Below, in pieces: positions 48,390 to 57,949 of a DNA stretch of 59,766 bases. Both the position numbers and the translations under genes were made by a program. Position 1 is the first letter of the stretch; each line of letters opens with the position of its first letter. Below the pieces are notes generated by a model. The model was not told where the DNA came from. It made no database searches and was given only the letters and a program-made list of their open reading frames with translations. The stretch is from assembly GCF_014860165.1 (NCBI RefSeq), contig NZ_JACZKG010000014.1, positions 1-59,766 of the forward strand, in the 5' to 3' direction. This DNA is from Devosia sp. GTDB taxonomy: Bacteria; Pseudomonadota; Alphaproteobacteria; Rhizobiales; Devosiaceae.

Positions 48390-48847
48390 AGGCGCATCTG
48401 ATCGCAGGCCTGTTCCTGCTCGCCGCGCCCGTCCTGGCGCAGGAAGACATGGTTATCGACCAGACCAAACTCTATGTCAGCGATCCGGCCGCGTGCCAGG
48501 CGTTGGAAAAGCAGGGCGTCGATGCCTGGATGGACATGGACTTCCTGAGCCTGAGCTTTACCAGTGGCATCCAGTCCATGGAATTTCACTGCAATTTCTA
48601 TGACATCAAGAGCCGGCCCAATACACCGGTGCTGTTTGTCGAGGCAGTCTGCGAGATACCCGGCGACCTCTATCCCGACATGCTGGCCATCGCGCCGCAC
48701 GATGACAATGCCATCCGCGTTTCGTCCAGCAACGATGCCATGTTTTCGATGATCAATGGCGTAGAGCCGGACACCGACAGCCCCTATCCCGGGGGCACCA
48801 CGATTTATCACCGCTGCGACAATCTGAGCGAGATCCCCCTTGACTGA
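48386..48847 (+). CDS. Hypothetical secreted protein between gatC and gatA
   Basis: A 153-residue protein with a signal peptide ([18 protein letters not shown], likely cut before QED). The mature protein is acidic, with cysteines in [22 protein letters not shown] and YHRCDNL, which suggests disulfides in the periplasm. I recognise no family. The start overlaps the acetyltransferase stop by 4 bp and the stop overlaps the gatA start by 8 bp, so it sits tightly inside the amidotransferase operon. Confidence 0.75.
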   Translation: MKAHLIAGLFLLAAPVLAQEDMVIDQTKLYVSDPAACQALEKQGVDAWMDMDFLSLSFTSGIQSMEFHCNFYDIKSRPNTPVLFVEAVCEIPGDLYPDMLAIAPHDDNAIRVSSSNDAMFSMINGVEPDTDSPYPGGTTIYHRCDNLSEIPLD

Positions 48848-50324
48848 CCTGACCAAACTCAGCCTTGCCGACGCCCGCAAGGGCCTCAAGGCCAAGAGCT
48901 TCACTGCCACCGAGCTGACCGGCGCCTACCTCACGGCCATCGAGCAGGCCAATCCCGCGCTCAACGCCTATGTGGCAGTGACGCCGGAGCAGGCGCTCGA
49001 CATGGCCAGGGCCAGCGACGAGAAGCTCGCAAAGGGGCAGGGCGGCACGCTTGAAGGCATTCCGCTTGGCATCAAGGACCTGTTCGGCACCAAGGGCGTT
49101 CATACCCAGGCGGCCAGCCACATCCTCGACGGCTTCAAGCCGGAATACGAATCGACTGTCACCAGCAATCTGTGGCGCGATGGCGCCGTCATGCTGGGCA
49201 AGCTCAACATGGACGAGTTCGCCATGGGCTCGTCCAACGAGACCAGCTATTACGGCCCGGTCATCAGCCCATTCCGTGCCGAAGGCAGCAATGCCAACCT
49301 GGTGCCCGGCGGCTCGTCGGGCGGCTCGGCCGCTGCGGTCTCGGCCTGGCTCTGCGCCGGCGCCACGGCCACCGATACCGGCGGCTCCATCCGCCAGCCG
49401 GCCGCCTTTACCGGCACTGTCGGCATCAAGCCGACCTATGGCCGTTGCTCGCGCTGGGGCGTGGTGGCCTTTGCCTCCTCGCTCGACCAGGCCGGCCCGA
49501 TTGCCCGCACCGTGGAAGACGCGGCGATCATGATGACCTCCATGTCGGGCTTCGACCCCAAGGATTCGACCAGCGTCGACCTGGCCGTGCCGGACTTTGC
49601 CGCTGCCGTGGAGCGTGGCGTCAAAGGGCTGACCATCGGCGTCCCGCGCGAATACCGCATGGACGGCATGCCCCAGGAAATCGAAAAGCTCTGGCAGCAG
49701 GGGCTCGAATGGCTCAAGGCCGAGGGCGCCACGGTCAAGGACATCTCCCTGCCGCACACCAAATACGCCCTGCCGGCCTATTATATCGTGGCGCCGGCCG
49801 AGGCCTCGTCCAACCTGGCCCGCTATGACGGCGTCAAGTATGGCCTGCGCGTGTCCGGCAAGGACATCACCGACATGTACGAGCTCACCCGCGCCGCCGG
49901 CTTCGGCCGCGAGGTGAAGCGCCGCATCATGATCGGCACCTATGTGCTCTCGGCCGGCTATTTCGACGCCTATTACGTCAAGGCGCAGAAGGTCCGCACG
50001 CTGATCAAGAAGGACTTCGAGGACGCCTTCCATGCCGGCGTCGACGCCATCCTGACCCCAGCGACGCCATCGGCCGCCTTCGGCGTTGGCGATGAGGCCT
50101 TGGCCGCCGATCCGGTCGCCATGTATCTCAACGACGTCTTCACGGTGACGGTGAACATGGCCGGCCTGCCGGGCATCGCCGTGCCAGCCGGCAAGGACGG
50201 GGCAGGGCTGCCGCTGGGCCTCCAGCTCATCGGCAAGCCGTTCGACGAGGAAACGCTGTTCGCGGCGGCGCGGGTGATCGAGAAGGCCGCCGGCGGGGAT
50301 TTTGCGCCCAAGGCGTGGTGGTAG
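48840..50324 (+). CDS. gatA: Asp/Glu-tRNA(Asn/Gln) amidotransferase subunit A
   Basis: A 494-residue GatA, the glutaminase subunit that releases ammonia for tRNA-dependent Gln/Asn formation. The amidase triad can be placed as Lys79 ([11 protein letters not shown]), Ser159 ([12 protein letters not shown]) and Ser183 ([11 protein letters not shown]). The overall length is standard. The start is TTG at 48840, overlapping the upstream gene by 8 bp. ATG alternatives in frame would delete conserved N-terminal sequence. Confidence 0.96.
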   Translation: MTDLTKLSLADARKGLKAKSFTATELTGAYLTAIEQANPALNAYVAVTPEQALDMARASDEKLAKGQGGTLEGIPLGIKDLFGTKGVHTQAASHILDGFKPEYESTVTSNLWRDGAVMLGKLNMDEFAMGSSNETSYYGPVISPFRAEGSNANLVPGGSSGGSAAAVSAWLCAGATATDTGGSIRQPAAFTGTVGIKPTYGRCSRWGVVAFASSLDQAGPIARTVEDAAIMMTSMSGFDPKDSTSVDLAVPDFAAAVERGVKGLTIGVPREYRMDGMPQEIEKLWQQGLEWLKAEGATVKDISLPHTKYALPAYYIVAPAEASSNLARYDGVKYGLRVSGKDITDMYELTRAAGFGREVKRRIMIGTYVLSAGYFDAYYVKAQKVRTLIKKDFEDAFHAGVDAILTPATPSAAFGVGDEALAADPVAMYLNDVFTVTVNMAGLPGIAVPAGKDGAGLPLGLQLIGKPFDEETLFAAARVIEKAAGGDFAPKAWW

Positions 50325-50845
50325 TGGCTTGTCACGCTCAGTCCAGATATCGAGTTCGCACACTCTTCGGGCTATTTGGCCTGCTGAGCCCGCTGACGCT
50401 CGGCACCCCGGTACTGGCTGAGAACGAACTAGGCGTGCAGATTGTCATCTGCTCGAGCAATCCCGACTACTATTTAGAAGTCACCCGCCAGAAATTCGAA
50501 GAAGCAGGACTGCAAACCTATGAGATCATAGATGGCCGGCAGCCGCGCCTAATCGATGCAAGCAAGACTACTACATACTATTATGTCGGAGCCAGATTCG
50601 AATTAGAGGGCGCTCCCTGCGTATCTCAGTATCCTACGCTTGTTGACGGTGTTACTGCGGACTTCCCATCGCTCCCGTCCTGGGTCTTTGGCAAAGCTAT
50701 GCAGCCGATGCAGCACCCATACAGCATGACGCATAGTGATCCGAGAAACGGGTGGATGGTGTCATATTGCTATGTATCCGACGACGTCTGCGGCGACCTC
50801 ATAATTGATAGCCTTGTTGATTTGATCCTGAGCAAGGCACTCTAG
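50315..50845 (+). CDS. Hypothetical secreted protein with AT-richer codon use
   Basis: A 176-residue frame whose N terminus reads as a signal peptide ([21 protein letters not shown], likely cut before EN). The mature part has several Tyr and Cys residues and no family I recognise. Codon use departs from the neighbours, with many codons ending in A or T and rare ones such as TTA, CTA and ATA, which hints at recent acquisition. The GTG at 50315 overlaps gatA by 10 bp; other GTGs follow closely, so the start is uncertain. Confidence 0.6.
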   Translation: MVVVACHAQSRYRVRTLFGLFGLLSPLTLGTPVLAENELGVQIVICSSNPDYYLEVTRQKFEEAGLQTYEIIDGRQPRLIDASKTTTYYYVGARFELEGAPCVSQYPTLVDGVTADFPSLPSWVFGKAMQPMQHPYSMTHSDPRNGWMVSYCYVSDDVCGDLIIDSLVDLILSKAL

Positions 50846-50971
50846 GACTCCGCATATCGCCGAGAGTCTCTTGATCCACACCGCATTCCGCCTTATTTGG
50901 CCCCAATGCACAAATTGAAATTGGTTGTGACGTCGCCGCGCGTGGCGTCCGGGCCGACAAGGGTTTCTCCG

Positions 50972-51289
50972 ATGGCCGCTGACATCTTCACCTCGCTCGA
51001 TTGGTCCGAGCCGCCCAAGGACATGAGCAAGCCGCTGCAGGCGCTGTGGTGGCTCAAGAAGGGCGAGCTGCGCGTCGGCCCCGAATGGGAACAGGCGCAC
51101 ACCATCGTCCAGGCCATGGAAGGCGTGCAGGCTTTCGACTGGGTGCATGCACTGATGCACTGGATCGAAGCCGACATGGGCAATGCCGATTACTGGTATC
51201 GCCGCGCCGGCAAGCGCCGCGCCACATCAAGCGTGGCCAGCGAATGGGAACACATCGCCGCCGCGCTGAGCGAGGTAACGCGGCACTAG
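50972..51289 (+). CDS. Conserved hypothetical protein
   Basis: A 105-residue protein, MAADIFTSLDWSEPPKDMSK and then QALWWLKKGELRVGPEWEQAH, with DWVHALMHWIEADMGNADYWYRRAG in the middle. The pattern of Trp, His and Tyr residues is strongly conserved in alphaproteobacterial hypothetical proteins that I have seen, but no function is known. The ATG at 50972 was chosen over 50897 because it gives this conserved N terminus. It is followed by an inverted-repeat pair. Confidence 0.75.
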   Translation: MAADIFTSLDWSEPPKDMSKPLQALWWLKKGELRVGPEWEQAHTIVQAMEGVQAFDWVHALMHWIEADMGNADYWYRRAGKRRATSSVASEWEHIAAALSEVTRH

Positions 51290-51305
51290 CAGCGGGCTCC
51301 TCTTC

Positions 51306-51356
51306 ACCTCTCCTTTTGGGGGAGAGGCCGGCGCGAAGCGCCGGGTGAGGGGGCCT
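51306..51356. repeat. 51-bp intergenic repeat, copy A
   Basis: It begins with the hairpin CCTCTCC/GGAGAGG and ends TGAGGGGGCCT. An inverted copy lies at 51381-51431. This is the type of CCTCTCC...GGGTGAGGGGGC repeat I recall from intergenic regions of many proteobacteria. Confidence 0.85.
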
Positions 51357-51380
51357 TCTACCGGATGTGGAGTGCTTGGT

Positions 51381-51431
51381 AGGCCCCCTCATCCGACCCA
51401 AGAGGGTCGACCTCTCCCCCAAGGGAGAGGT
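51381..51431. repeat. 51-bp intergenic repeat, copy B (inverted)
   Basis: The inverse of the repeat at 51306-51356, the same length, with both conserved ends (about 22 bp at the hairpin end, 14 bp at the other) and a divergent middle. Together the copies form a long foldback between two convergent genes and may act as a bidirectional terminator. Confidence 0.85.
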
Positions 51432-51437
51432 CAGCAT

Positions 51438-51695
51438 CTACCGATTATCAAACTCGCTCCGCACCAGCTCCAGACCGCGCCTGGTAATGCGGTAGGGTTG
51501 GCCGCCCGAGCTCTTGATCGCCTTCTTGGCCTTGAGCTTCCTGAACAGCATCAGGCTGCAATTGGTCATCAGCCAGCCATCGCGATTGAAGAATTCGAGC
51601 CCGGTTACCTTGCCGGCTTCGTTCTTGAGCAGCGCGATACGGCCGCCCTGAGCGAGGGCGTGCAGCACCCGCTGTTCGTCTCGTGAGATATCCAT
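51438..51695 (-). CDS. YjhX family protein (UPF0386)
   Basis: An 85-residue YjhX-family protein: MDISRDEQRVLHALAQGGRI, with LMLFRKLKAKKAI in the middle and the end PYRITRRGLELVRSEFDNR. The fold is winged-helix-like. E. coli YjhX has been described as the toxin of a YjhX-YjhQ toxin-antitoxin pair. No YjhQ-like (GNAT) gene lies directly beside it on the same strand, though two GNAT genes occur within 4 kb on the other strand, so a toxin role here is unproven. It is convergent with the upstream conserved hypothetical gene. Confidence 0.88.
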   Translation of the reverse strand: MDISRDEQRVLHALAQGGRIALLKNEAGKVTGLEFFNRDGWLMTNCSLMLFRKLKAKKAIKSSGGQPYRITRRGLELVRSEFDNR

Positions 51696-51788
51696 GGAAA
51701 AGTCTGTCGCCTATGGGCGGGGCAGAACCCCGCGAACAAACAATATCGATCACCGGCGTCACGCGCGGCGGTCGACTGGTTCATTCAT

Positions 51789-51811
51789 GCCCCGTCGCCG
51801 TTGGACGGGGC
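51789..51811. terminator. GC-rich hairpin in the yjhX/chorismate mutase gap
   Basis: A perfect 8-bp stem (51789-51796 with 51804-51811) and 7-nt loop in the 247-bp divergent gap. Only TT follows on the + strand, so it is a weak terminator at most and could instead be a transcript leader structure. Nothing else distinctive is seen in this gap. Confidence 0.35.
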
Positions 51812-51942
51812 TTCAGGCGGTTTCAGACTGACTAGACATATCGGTTTGATAGCGCCGACTGGACGAATTGCGCAAGACAGGCGGTTGAAATCGCCGCCGG
51901 AGCGGTGCAAACCAGCAACAGCAAACGTGACTGGAACCTGCC

Positions 51943-52254
51943 GTGACCGCAACGAAATCGCCTGACGCCTGCGAAACCAAGGACGATGTCCGCGCCGAAA
52001 TCGACCGTATCGATCATGCGCTGCTGGCCCTTTTTGCCGAGCGCCACCGCTATGTGACGCGCATGGCCCAGATCAAGACCGATCCGCATGAGGCGCGCGA
52101 CCCGGCTCGCATCGAGGCCGTTATTGCCAAAGTCCGCGACCGCAGTTTGGCTCTTGATCTTGACGAGGATCAGGCCGAACTTGTGTGGCGGACCCTGATC
52201 GATTGGAACATCAATTACGAGAAGGGCATCATCGCGGCGCGGCGCCGCAGCTAA
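51943..52254 (+). CDS. Chorismate mutase (AroQ class)
   Basis: A 103-residue all-helical chorismate mutase that converts chorismate to prephenate for Phe/Tyr synthesis. AroQ features: VRAEIDRIDHALLALFAERHRYV, with the active-site Arg and the KTDPHEARDPARIEAVI segment. The start is GTG at 51943. It stands alone, without prephenate dehydratase fused, and is followed 27 bp later by a GNAT gene. Confidence 0.9.
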   Translation: MTATKSPDACETKDDVRAEIDRIDHALLALFAERHRYVTRMAQIKTDPHEARDPARIEAVIAKVRDRSLALDLDEDQAELVWRTLIDWNINYEKGIIAARRRS

Positions 52255-52281
52255 CGCTCTAGGCGGGGGCAGGAGGTCACC

Positions 52282-52794
52282 ATGGCAGGCATTTCCATTC
52301 GCAAGGCCGAGACCGCAGACGCCCGCAGGCTGGCCGACATAGCCTACCGCGCCTGGGAAAGCGGCATCTTCCCGCTCCTGACCGAACAACCCGGCATCAA
52401 GCAGGCCGAACAGCGCCGCCTGGCGCAGGCCGTAGCCGAAACGCTGAGCCGCATCATCGTGGCCGAGGTGGACGGTATCGTCGTCGCCTGGTGCTCACGC
52501 TCGGCGCGGCGGGCCTATATTCCATTCCTCTTCGTCATGCCGGAATTGCAGGGCCATGGCCTGGGCTCGATGCTGCTGCGGCGCATGGAATCGATGCTGG
52601 AACTCGAAGGCGCCGACCGGGTGCAACTCGAAACTCCGGCCGACAATGTCCGCGCCGTGCGCTTCTACGAAAAGCAGGGCTATCGCATCCTGGCGCTGCG
52701 GCCCGACGGCCGCGCCGCGCATGAGCCCTTCATGAGCGTGCATCTCGAAAAGCGCCTGCTGCCCTTCGAGGGCGATCTCGACGACGAGGATTGA
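52282..52794 (+). CDS. GNAT family N-acetyltransferase
   Basis: A 170-residue GNAT acetyltransferase. The acetyl-CoA motif is [20 protein letters not shown], followed by [22 protein letters not shown], a classic C-terminal half. The substrate is unknown. An AGGAGG-like GCAGGAGG sits just before the ATG at 52282. It lies between chorismate mutase and gatB. Confidence 0.9.
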   Translation: MAGISIRKAETADARRLADIAYRAWESGIFPLLTEQPGIKQAEQRRLAQAVAETLSRIIVAEVDGIVVAWCSRSARRAYIPFLFVMPELQGHGLGSMLLRRMESMLELEGADRVQLETPADNVRAVRFYEKQGYRILALRPDGRAAHEPFMSVHLEKRLLPFEGDLDDED

Positions 52795-52817
52795 AGCGAA
52801 ACCTCCGCATGCTCGAT

Positions 52818-52889
52818 CGTCACATCAGGGCCTGACCCCGAGGGCTCTTCACTTTTTGAGCGCCGGGCAAGTCAGGCCCGAGGGTGACG
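52818..52889. repeat. Imperfect inverted repeat upstream of gatB
   Basis: CGTCAC/GTGACG (52818-52823/52884-52889) encloses GGGCCTGA/TCAGGCCC (52828-52835/52872-52879) with a 36-nt apical loop. It contains CCGAGGG and CCCGAGGG blocks like the palindromes at 34762-35217, so it is probably a diverged pair of the same repeat family. It lies in the 178-bp gap before gatB; the rest of that gap shows nothing distinctive. Confidence 0.6.
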
Positions 52890-52972
52890 CGCGCGGTGGT
52901 TGGGCATTGCATCGCGGGCCCAGCCTAAGTAATCACATACCTACCTTTTGCCTTGCCTCGCAGGACCCTCAA

Positions 52973-54472
52973 TTGACCCTTATCGACACGCGCACGCCCA
53001 ATCCCAAGAGCTTCATCCATGGCTCGACCGGTGACTGGGAAGTCATCATCGGCATGGAAGTCCACGCCCAGGTGACTTCAGAGAGCAAGCTGTTTTCGGG
53101 GTCCTCGACCGAGTTCGGCAATCCGCCCAATTCCAATGTCAGCTTCGTCGACGCGGCAATGCCGGGCATGCTCCCTGTGATCAACGAGGAATGCGTGCGG
53201 CAGGCGGTGCGCACGGGCCTCGGGCTCAAGGCGCAGATCAACAAGCGCAGCGTGTTCGACCGCAAGAACTACTTCTACCCGGATCTGCCCCAGGGCTACC
53301 AGATCAGCCAGTTCAAGGACCCCATCGTGGGCGAGGGCAAGGTGCTGCTCGACATGCCCGACGGGCAGATCGAGATCGGAATCGAGCGTCTGCATCTGGA
53401 ACAGGACGCCGGCAAGTCGATCCACGACCAGCATCCCAACATGAGCTTCGTCGACCTCAACCGCTCCGGCGTGGCGCTGATGGAGATCGTCAGCAAGCCA
53501 GACCTGCGTTCGTCCGAGGAGGCCAAGGAATATCTCGGCAAGCTCAGGACCATCCTGCGTTACCTCGGCACCTGCGATGGCAATATGGAGCAGGGCTCCA
53601 TGCGCGCCGACGTCAACGTCTCGGTGCGCAAGCCGGGCGGCGCGTTCGGCACACGCTGCGAGATCAAGAACGTCAACTCGATCCGCTTTGCCGGCCAGGC
53701 CATCGAATACGAGGCCCGTCGCCAGATCGACATCCTGGAGGACGGCGGCACGATCGACCAGGAAACCCGCCTCTACGATCCCAAGACGGGCGAGACGCGC
53801 TCGATGCGCTCCAAGGAAGAAGCGCATGACTATCGCTACTTCCCCGATCCTGACCTGCTGCCGCTCGAATTCGACGAGCAGTTCATCAGCAATCTTGCGG
53901 CAGGCTTGCCCGAATTGCCGGACGAGAAGAAGGCGCGCTTCGTCAGGGATTATGGCGTCACCGCCTACGACGCCATGGTGCTGACCCTCGATCGTGAGAC
54001 GGCCGACTATTACGAATCCTGTGTCGCCTTCGGCGGCAGCAAGCGTGACGGCAAGGCCGTGGCGAACATGCTCAATGCCGACGTCGCCGCCTATGCCAAC
54101 AGCCAGGGCCTGGCGGTGTGGGAAACCCACCTCAAGCCCGGCCAGATCGCCGGCATCGTCGACCTCGTGGCATCCGGGACGATTTCATCCAAGGGCGCCA
54201 AGGACTTACTGCAGGTGATCATCGCCGAGGAGCCTGAGGGTGAACCGGCGGATATCGTCGAGCGCCGCGGCATGAAGCAGGTGACCGATATGGGGGCGAT
54301 CGAGGCGATCGTCGACGAAATCATCGCCGCCAATCCCGACCAGGTCGCCAAGGTCATCGCCAAGCCGACCATGATCGGCTGGTTTGTCGGCCAGGCCATG
54401 AAGGCCTCGGGCGGCAAGGCCAACCCGCAGGCCCTGAGCGACCTGATGAAGAAGAAACTGGGCATTGAGTGA
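52973..54472 (+). CDS. gatB: Asp/Glu-tRNA(Asn/Gln) amidotransferase subunit B
   Basis: A 499-residue GatB, which binds the misacylated tRNA and catalyses ATP-dependent amidation with ammonia from GatA. The N-terminal catalytic domain has [41 protein letters not shown] and [10 protein letters not shown]. The C-terminal helical YqeY-like tail ends in [22 protein letters not shown]. The open frame extends 117 bp upstream through a repeat, so TTG 52973, which gives the family N terminus [15 protein letters not shown], is more likely than an ATG further up. It is 2.6 kb from gatA. Confidence 0.95.
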   Translation: MTLIDTRTPNPKSFIHGSTGDWEVIIGMEVHAQVTSESKLFSGSSTEFGNPPNSNVSFVDAAMPGMLPVINEECVRQAVRTGLGLKAQINKRSVFDRKNYFYPDLPQGYQISQFKDPIVGEGKVLLDMPDGQIEIGIERLHLEQDAGKSIHDQHPNMSFVDLNRSGVALMEIVSKPDLRSSEEAKEYLGKLRTILRYLGTCDGNMEQGSMRADVNVSVRKPGGAFGTRCEIKNVNSIRFAGQAIEYEARRQIDILEDGGTIDQETRLYDPKTGETRSMRSKEEAHDYRYFPDPDLLPLEFDEQFISNLAAGLPELPDEKKARFVRDYGVTAYDAMVLTLDRETADYYESCVAFGGSKRDGKAVANMLNADVAAYANSQGLAVWETHLKPGQIAGIVDLVASGTISSKGAKDLLQVIIAEEPEGEPADIVERRGMKQVTDMGAIEAIVDEIIAANPDQVAKVIAKPTMIGWFVGQAMKASGGKANPQALSDLMKKKLGIE

Positions 54473-54893
54473 CGAGCACCGTCGGCTTGAATTTCGATGC
54501 AGCGGCATTGGTGCCGAGCTTGAGCTCTATCTGGACCCAGACCCGTTCATTTACGGAGCGCAGGTCGGTGGCCGTGCGACGTCCGGAGACTTTTCCGGCG
54601 CCGCTCACGAGTTTTTCCCGCCAGCAGATCTGCGCGTCTTCGTGGTTGGCTTGGAGACGTTGCTGGCGGGGCAAGCCGATGAGGCCGTCCTGACGAACGC
54701 CTTCGGGCCTTCACGGCTTCGCCTGCAGGTTTCGCCCACCGACAGCACTGGCCACTCTGCCATTCGAGCGACGATGAAGTCGATTGGATTGGCACACGCG
54801 AACAGTGCCGAAATAACTGTTGGGCTGGACTATGGCGACGTACTTACCCTGGCGCGTCGTGTGCAAAAGTGTCTGGAACTCAACGCCCGCTGA
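54465..54893 (+). CDS. Hypothetical protein overlapping gatB
   Basis: A 142-residue frame beginning at TTG 54465, overlapping the gatB stop by 8 bp, the same spacing seen at gatA. The protein has alternating beta-like stretches ([20 protein letters not shown]) and a [20 protein letters not shown] block. It loosely recalls small cytoplasmic immunity-like proteins, but I cannot assign a family. Codon use is like the rest of the window. Confidence 0.55.
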   Translation: MSDEHRRLEFRCSGIGAELELYLDPDPFIYGAQVGGRATSGDFSGAAHEFFPPADLRVFVVGLETLLAGQADEAVLTNAFGPSRLRLQVSPTDSTGHSAIRATMKSIGLAHANSAEITVGLDYGDVLTLARRVQKCLELNAR

Positions 54894-54939
54894 CCAAACC
54901 CGCCCGGTATCGGGGACGGCAATTGCGGCCGGATCTGGC

Positions 54940-55146
54940 TCAAGCCCTTGTCGGCGGCTGATCCGAGCCGGGTCCGGGTTCGGGCATGGGCTGGCCGGGC
55001 GTCGGGTCTTCAACGGGTTCGGGCGTGTCCGGAAGCTCCTGGGGGAATGGCGGCGTCGGATTTGTCGGCTCGGGCTGCGTCGGTTGAGGCTGCGGCACGA
55101 TCTCGGGTATCGGACGCGGGTCGATATCTGGCCTGGGCTGATTCAT
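54940..55146 (-). CDS. Small proline-rich protein
   Basis: A 68-residue protein, about one third proline with many Glu, Gln and Asp, starting MNQPRPDIDPRPIPEIVPQP. It has no hydrophobic segment and should be disordered. AAGGAG sits 7 bp before the ATG at 55146, which supports translation. Comparable short proline-rich proteins are scattered in Hyphomicrobiales genomes with no known role. Confidence 0.6.
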   Translation of the reverse strand: MNQPRPDIDPRPIPEIVPQPQPTQPEPTNPTPPFPQELPDTPEPVEDPTPGQPMPEPGPGSDQPPTRA

Positions 55147-55244
55147 GGTGACGCTCCTTGTCCGAGCAGAACGAACGGCGCGTCCGACAGTTCCGCCATT
55201 TGGTAGCGGGCGCGCCGGGACAAGGTGGATTGCCACCCGGCGCG

Positions 55245-56135
55245 TCAGGCGGCGACGCGGCGCCAGAGCTTGCCAATGCGGCCATCGATCAGCAGCAGCC
55301 CGGCGAAGATCACGAACATCCCCAGGATCTGGATCGGCAGGACCGTCTCACGCAGGATGGTGACGCCGAGGATGACGGCAGAGATCGGGGCGATGAAGGT
55401 TGTAGTGGCGAAGTTGGTGGCGCCGACGCGCGGTAGGATCCGGTACATGATCTGAAAGGTGAAGGCAGTCGAGATCAGGCCAATGGCTGCCGCGGCCAGC
55501 CAGGTTTCCATGCGCAGCATGACCGGCGTACCTTCGGTGGCGAAGGCGACCGGTACAGCAACGATAGTTGCTCCGGTCAGCGCAATAGCGGCGAGCGCCG
55601 TGGGCTCGACGGCCTTGAAGCTGCGGGTGATGTTGAGCGTCAGGGCATAGCAGAGCGTAGCCAGGAGGCAGGCGCCAACGGCCCAGAGCTGTGATTGTCC
55701 GCCCGAGGTGAGGGCGGGGGAGGCCAGGATCGCCGCACCGGCAAATCCGACCACGACGCCGGCACTCTTGATGGGGGTAGCCTTCTCGCCGCCGATCCAG
55801 AAGTGGCTGACGATCACTGTCATGATCGGGGTCAGGGCGTTGATGATGGCGGCCACGCCGCTGGCGAGGTTGGCCTGGGCCAGCGGGAACAGCGCGAAGG
55901 GAATGGCATAGGCCAGGACGCCCAACGCGCCGAGCTTGAACCACAGCACCGGATCACGGGGAATGGGCTTGCGCAGCGCGACCATGACTGCCCAGCAGCC
56001 GAGCGCACCAATGCCAACGCGGAACGAGGTGACCCAGAGCGGGCCGATCTCGCGAATCAGGACAGCATTGAAGATGAACGAACAGCCCCAGATGGCGCCG
56101 AGGAAAATGATCCAAAACCAGTCGCGTTGCGCCAT
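55245..56135 (-). CDS. EamA/DMT family transporter
   Basis: A 296-residue inner-membrane protein with ten predicted helices in two EamA repeats. It starts MAQRDWFWIIFLGAIWGCSF, with SVIFNAVLIREIGPLWVTSFRVGIGAL-like wording typical of drug/metabolite exporters. The second repeat has TAFTFQIMYRILPRVGATNFATT. The substrate is unknown; relatives export amino acids or other metabolites. It is probably a single-gene unit. Confidence 0.9.
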   Translation of the reverse strand: MAQRDWFWIIFLGAIWGCSFIFNAVLIREIGPLWVTSFRVGIGALGCWAVMVALRKPIPRDPVLWFKLGALGVLAYAIPFALFPLAQANLASGVAAIINALTPIMTVIVSHFWIGGEKATPIKSAGVVVGFAGAAILASPALTSGGQSQLWAVGACLLATLCYALTLNITRSFKAVEPTALAAIALTGATIVAVPVAFATEGTPVMLRMETWLAAAAIGLISTAFTFQIMYRILPRVGATNFATTTFIAPISAVILGVTILRETVLPIQILGMFVIFAGLLLIDGRIGKLWRRVAA

Positions 56136-56250
56136 GGCGGCCTCCCAGGTTGAGCCGGAAAACTACGCCCCATGAGAACAAAGGTCGAACCGATTTTGAC
56201 GATGGGGCCGATCAATTCTCGTGATGGGCACGAACAGAGGAAGCTTGTCG

Positions 56251-56829
56251 CTAGACGTCGCCCGACGCCAGCAGCCTCAGTGCTTCCGGATAGATCCGAT
56301 GCTCTTCCACCAACACGCGGGCAGCCAGCGTTTCGGGCGTATCCCCAGGCAGGACCGGTACTTCGGCCTTGAGGATAGGCGCGCCTTCGTCGAGGCCGGG
56401 CGTGACGAAATGCACGGTGCAGCCATGGATCGTCGCGCCATCGGCCAACGCCCGCTCGTGGGTATGCAAGCCCTTATAGAGCGGCAGGAGGGAGGGGTGG
56501 ATGTTGATCATCCGCCCGGCCCAGTGGTTGACGAACTCGTCTCCCAGGATGCGCATGAAACCAGCCAGGCAGACAATGTCGACTTCCCAGCTCTCAAGCG
56601 TCTGGGTCATGACGTCTTCGAACATCTCGCGGCTGGGAAACCTGCTCTGTGCCAGCGAAGCCGTTGCGATGCCTTCGGCGGCAGCGATAGCCAGGCCCGG
56701 CGCAGCGGCACGGTTAGAGAGCACGCCGACGACCTCGGCCGGATAATCCGGGGCCTTGGCGGCCTCGATCAGCGCCGACATGTTCGAGCCGCGACCGGAG
56801 ATGAGGATGCCGACCCGCTTGCGGCTCAT
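56251..56829 (-). CDS. purN: Phosphoribosylglycinamide formyltransferase
   Basis: A 192-residue GAR transformylase that uses 10-formyl-THF for the third step of purine synthesis. It begins [18 protein letters not shown], and has the catalytic [13 protein letters not shown] (His) and later Asp in [13 protein letters not shown]. Length is standard. It follows purM with a 4-bp overlap (56826-56829), the common alphaproteobacterial purM-purN pair. Confidence 0.96.
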   Translation of the reverse strand: MSRKRVGILISGRGSNMSALIEAAKAPDYPAEVVGVLSNRAAAPGLAIAAAEGIATASLAQSRFPSREMFEDVMTQTLESWEVDIVCLAGFMRILGDEFVNHWAGRMINIHPSLLPLYKGLHTHERALADGATIHGCTVHFVTPGLDEGAPILKAEVPVLPGDTPETLAARVLVEEHRIYPEALRLLASGDV

Positions 56830-57878
56830 AAGCCCAGCTTGCCGTCGAAAGTGACGGGCTCACCGGTGCGGGCGGTGAGCTTACCGACGATGGAGGCAAT
56901 TTCGCCCTCGCCGCTCAGATGATCGACCAGCTTCTGCGCGTCTTCCGGGGCCACCGCGACCAGCATGCCCACACCGCAGTTGAAGGTGCGTAGCATTTCA
57001 CGCTCATTCATGCCGCCGATCTGGCTGAGCCAGCCGAACACCTTGGGGACACTGATGGCATTGAGGTCGACATGCGCGGCCAGGTGATCGGGCAGCACGC
57101 GCGGGATATTGTCGATGAAGCCGCCGCCGGTGATGTGGGCCAGGGCCTTGATGCCAATGCCGGCCTTGAGTGCGGCGAGCAGCGGTTTCACATAGATGCG
57201 GGTAGGGGTGAGCAGCGCTTCGGACAGCGACTGGCCCGGCGCGAAAGGCGCATCGGCAGTCCAGGCCACGCCGCTGAGCTCCACGATCTTGCGGACCAGC
57301 GAATAGCCGTTGGAATGCACGCCCGACGAAGCAATCGCCACCAGCGTATCGCCCTCGGCAATATCGGGGCGGGGCAGGAGCGTGCCGCGTTCGGCCGCGC
57401 CGACGGCGAAGCCAGCCAGGTCATAGTCGTTGCCGTGATACATGCCCGGCATTTCGGCCGTCTCGCCGCCGATGAGGGCGCAGCCCGCGATGCGACAGCC
57501 TTCGGCAATGCCGTTGACGATGGCGGTGCCCTGTTCGACGTCGAGCTTGCCAGTGGCGAAGTAGTCGAGGAAGAACAGCGGTTCGGCGCCCTGGACGACG
57601 AGATCGTTGACGCTCATCGCGACGAGGTCGATGCCGATCGTGTCGTGGATGTCGGCGGCGAAGGCGATCTTGAGCTTGGTGCCCACGCCATCGGTCGAGG
57701 CGACCAGGATCGGATCCCGGTAGCCGGTGGCGGCAAGGTCGAAAAGGGCGCCGAACCCACCAATTTCGCCCTGCATGCCGGAGCGGCGGGTGGTGGAGGC
57801 GACCGACTTGATGCGTTCGACCAAGCGCCCCGCCGAATCGATATCGACGCCGGCGCGCTTGTAGGCGTCACTGGTCAT
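56826..57878 (-). CDS. purM: Phosphoribosylformylglycinamidine cyclo-ligase
   Basis: A 350-residue AIR synthetase, the fifth step of purine synthesis. It starts [20 protein letters not shown] and has [15 protein letters not shown], the ATP-binding TGGG segment ([19 protein letters not shown]) and [10 protein letters not shown]. The open frame extends upstream about 237 bp over the divergent DUF2066 gene; ATG 57878 gives the family N terminus and length. Confidence 0.96.
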   Translation of the reverse strand: MTSDAYKRAGVDIDSAGRLVERIKSVASTTRRSGMQGEIGGFGALFDLAATGYRDPILVASTDGVGTKLKIAFAADIHDTIGIDLVAMSVNDLVVQGAEPLFFLDYFATGKLDVEQGTAIVNGIAEGCRIAGCALIGGETAEMPGMYHGNDYDLAGFAVGAAERGTLLPRPDIAEGDTLVAIASSGVHSNGYSLVRKIVELSGVAWTADAPFAPGQSLSEALLTPTRIYVKPLLAALKAGIGIKALAHITGGGFIDNIPRVLPDHLAAHVDLNAISVPKVFGWLSQIGGMNEREMLRTFNCGVGMLVAVAPEDAQKLVDHLSGEGEIASIVGKLTARTGEPVTFDGKLGL

Positions 57879-57949
57879 GGACGGCGGGCTCGTGTAATCC
57901 TGATTGAACGGGCCGAAATGATCTCGTGCGAGGGAGCATACTTCTTCCG

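Noticed and set aside
51943..52794. Possible GNAT antitoxin pairing with the YjhX protein as a classic toxin-antitoxin operon
   Set aside because: The GNAT gene is on the other strand and separated by chorismate mutase, so an operon is not supported; kept only as a question.
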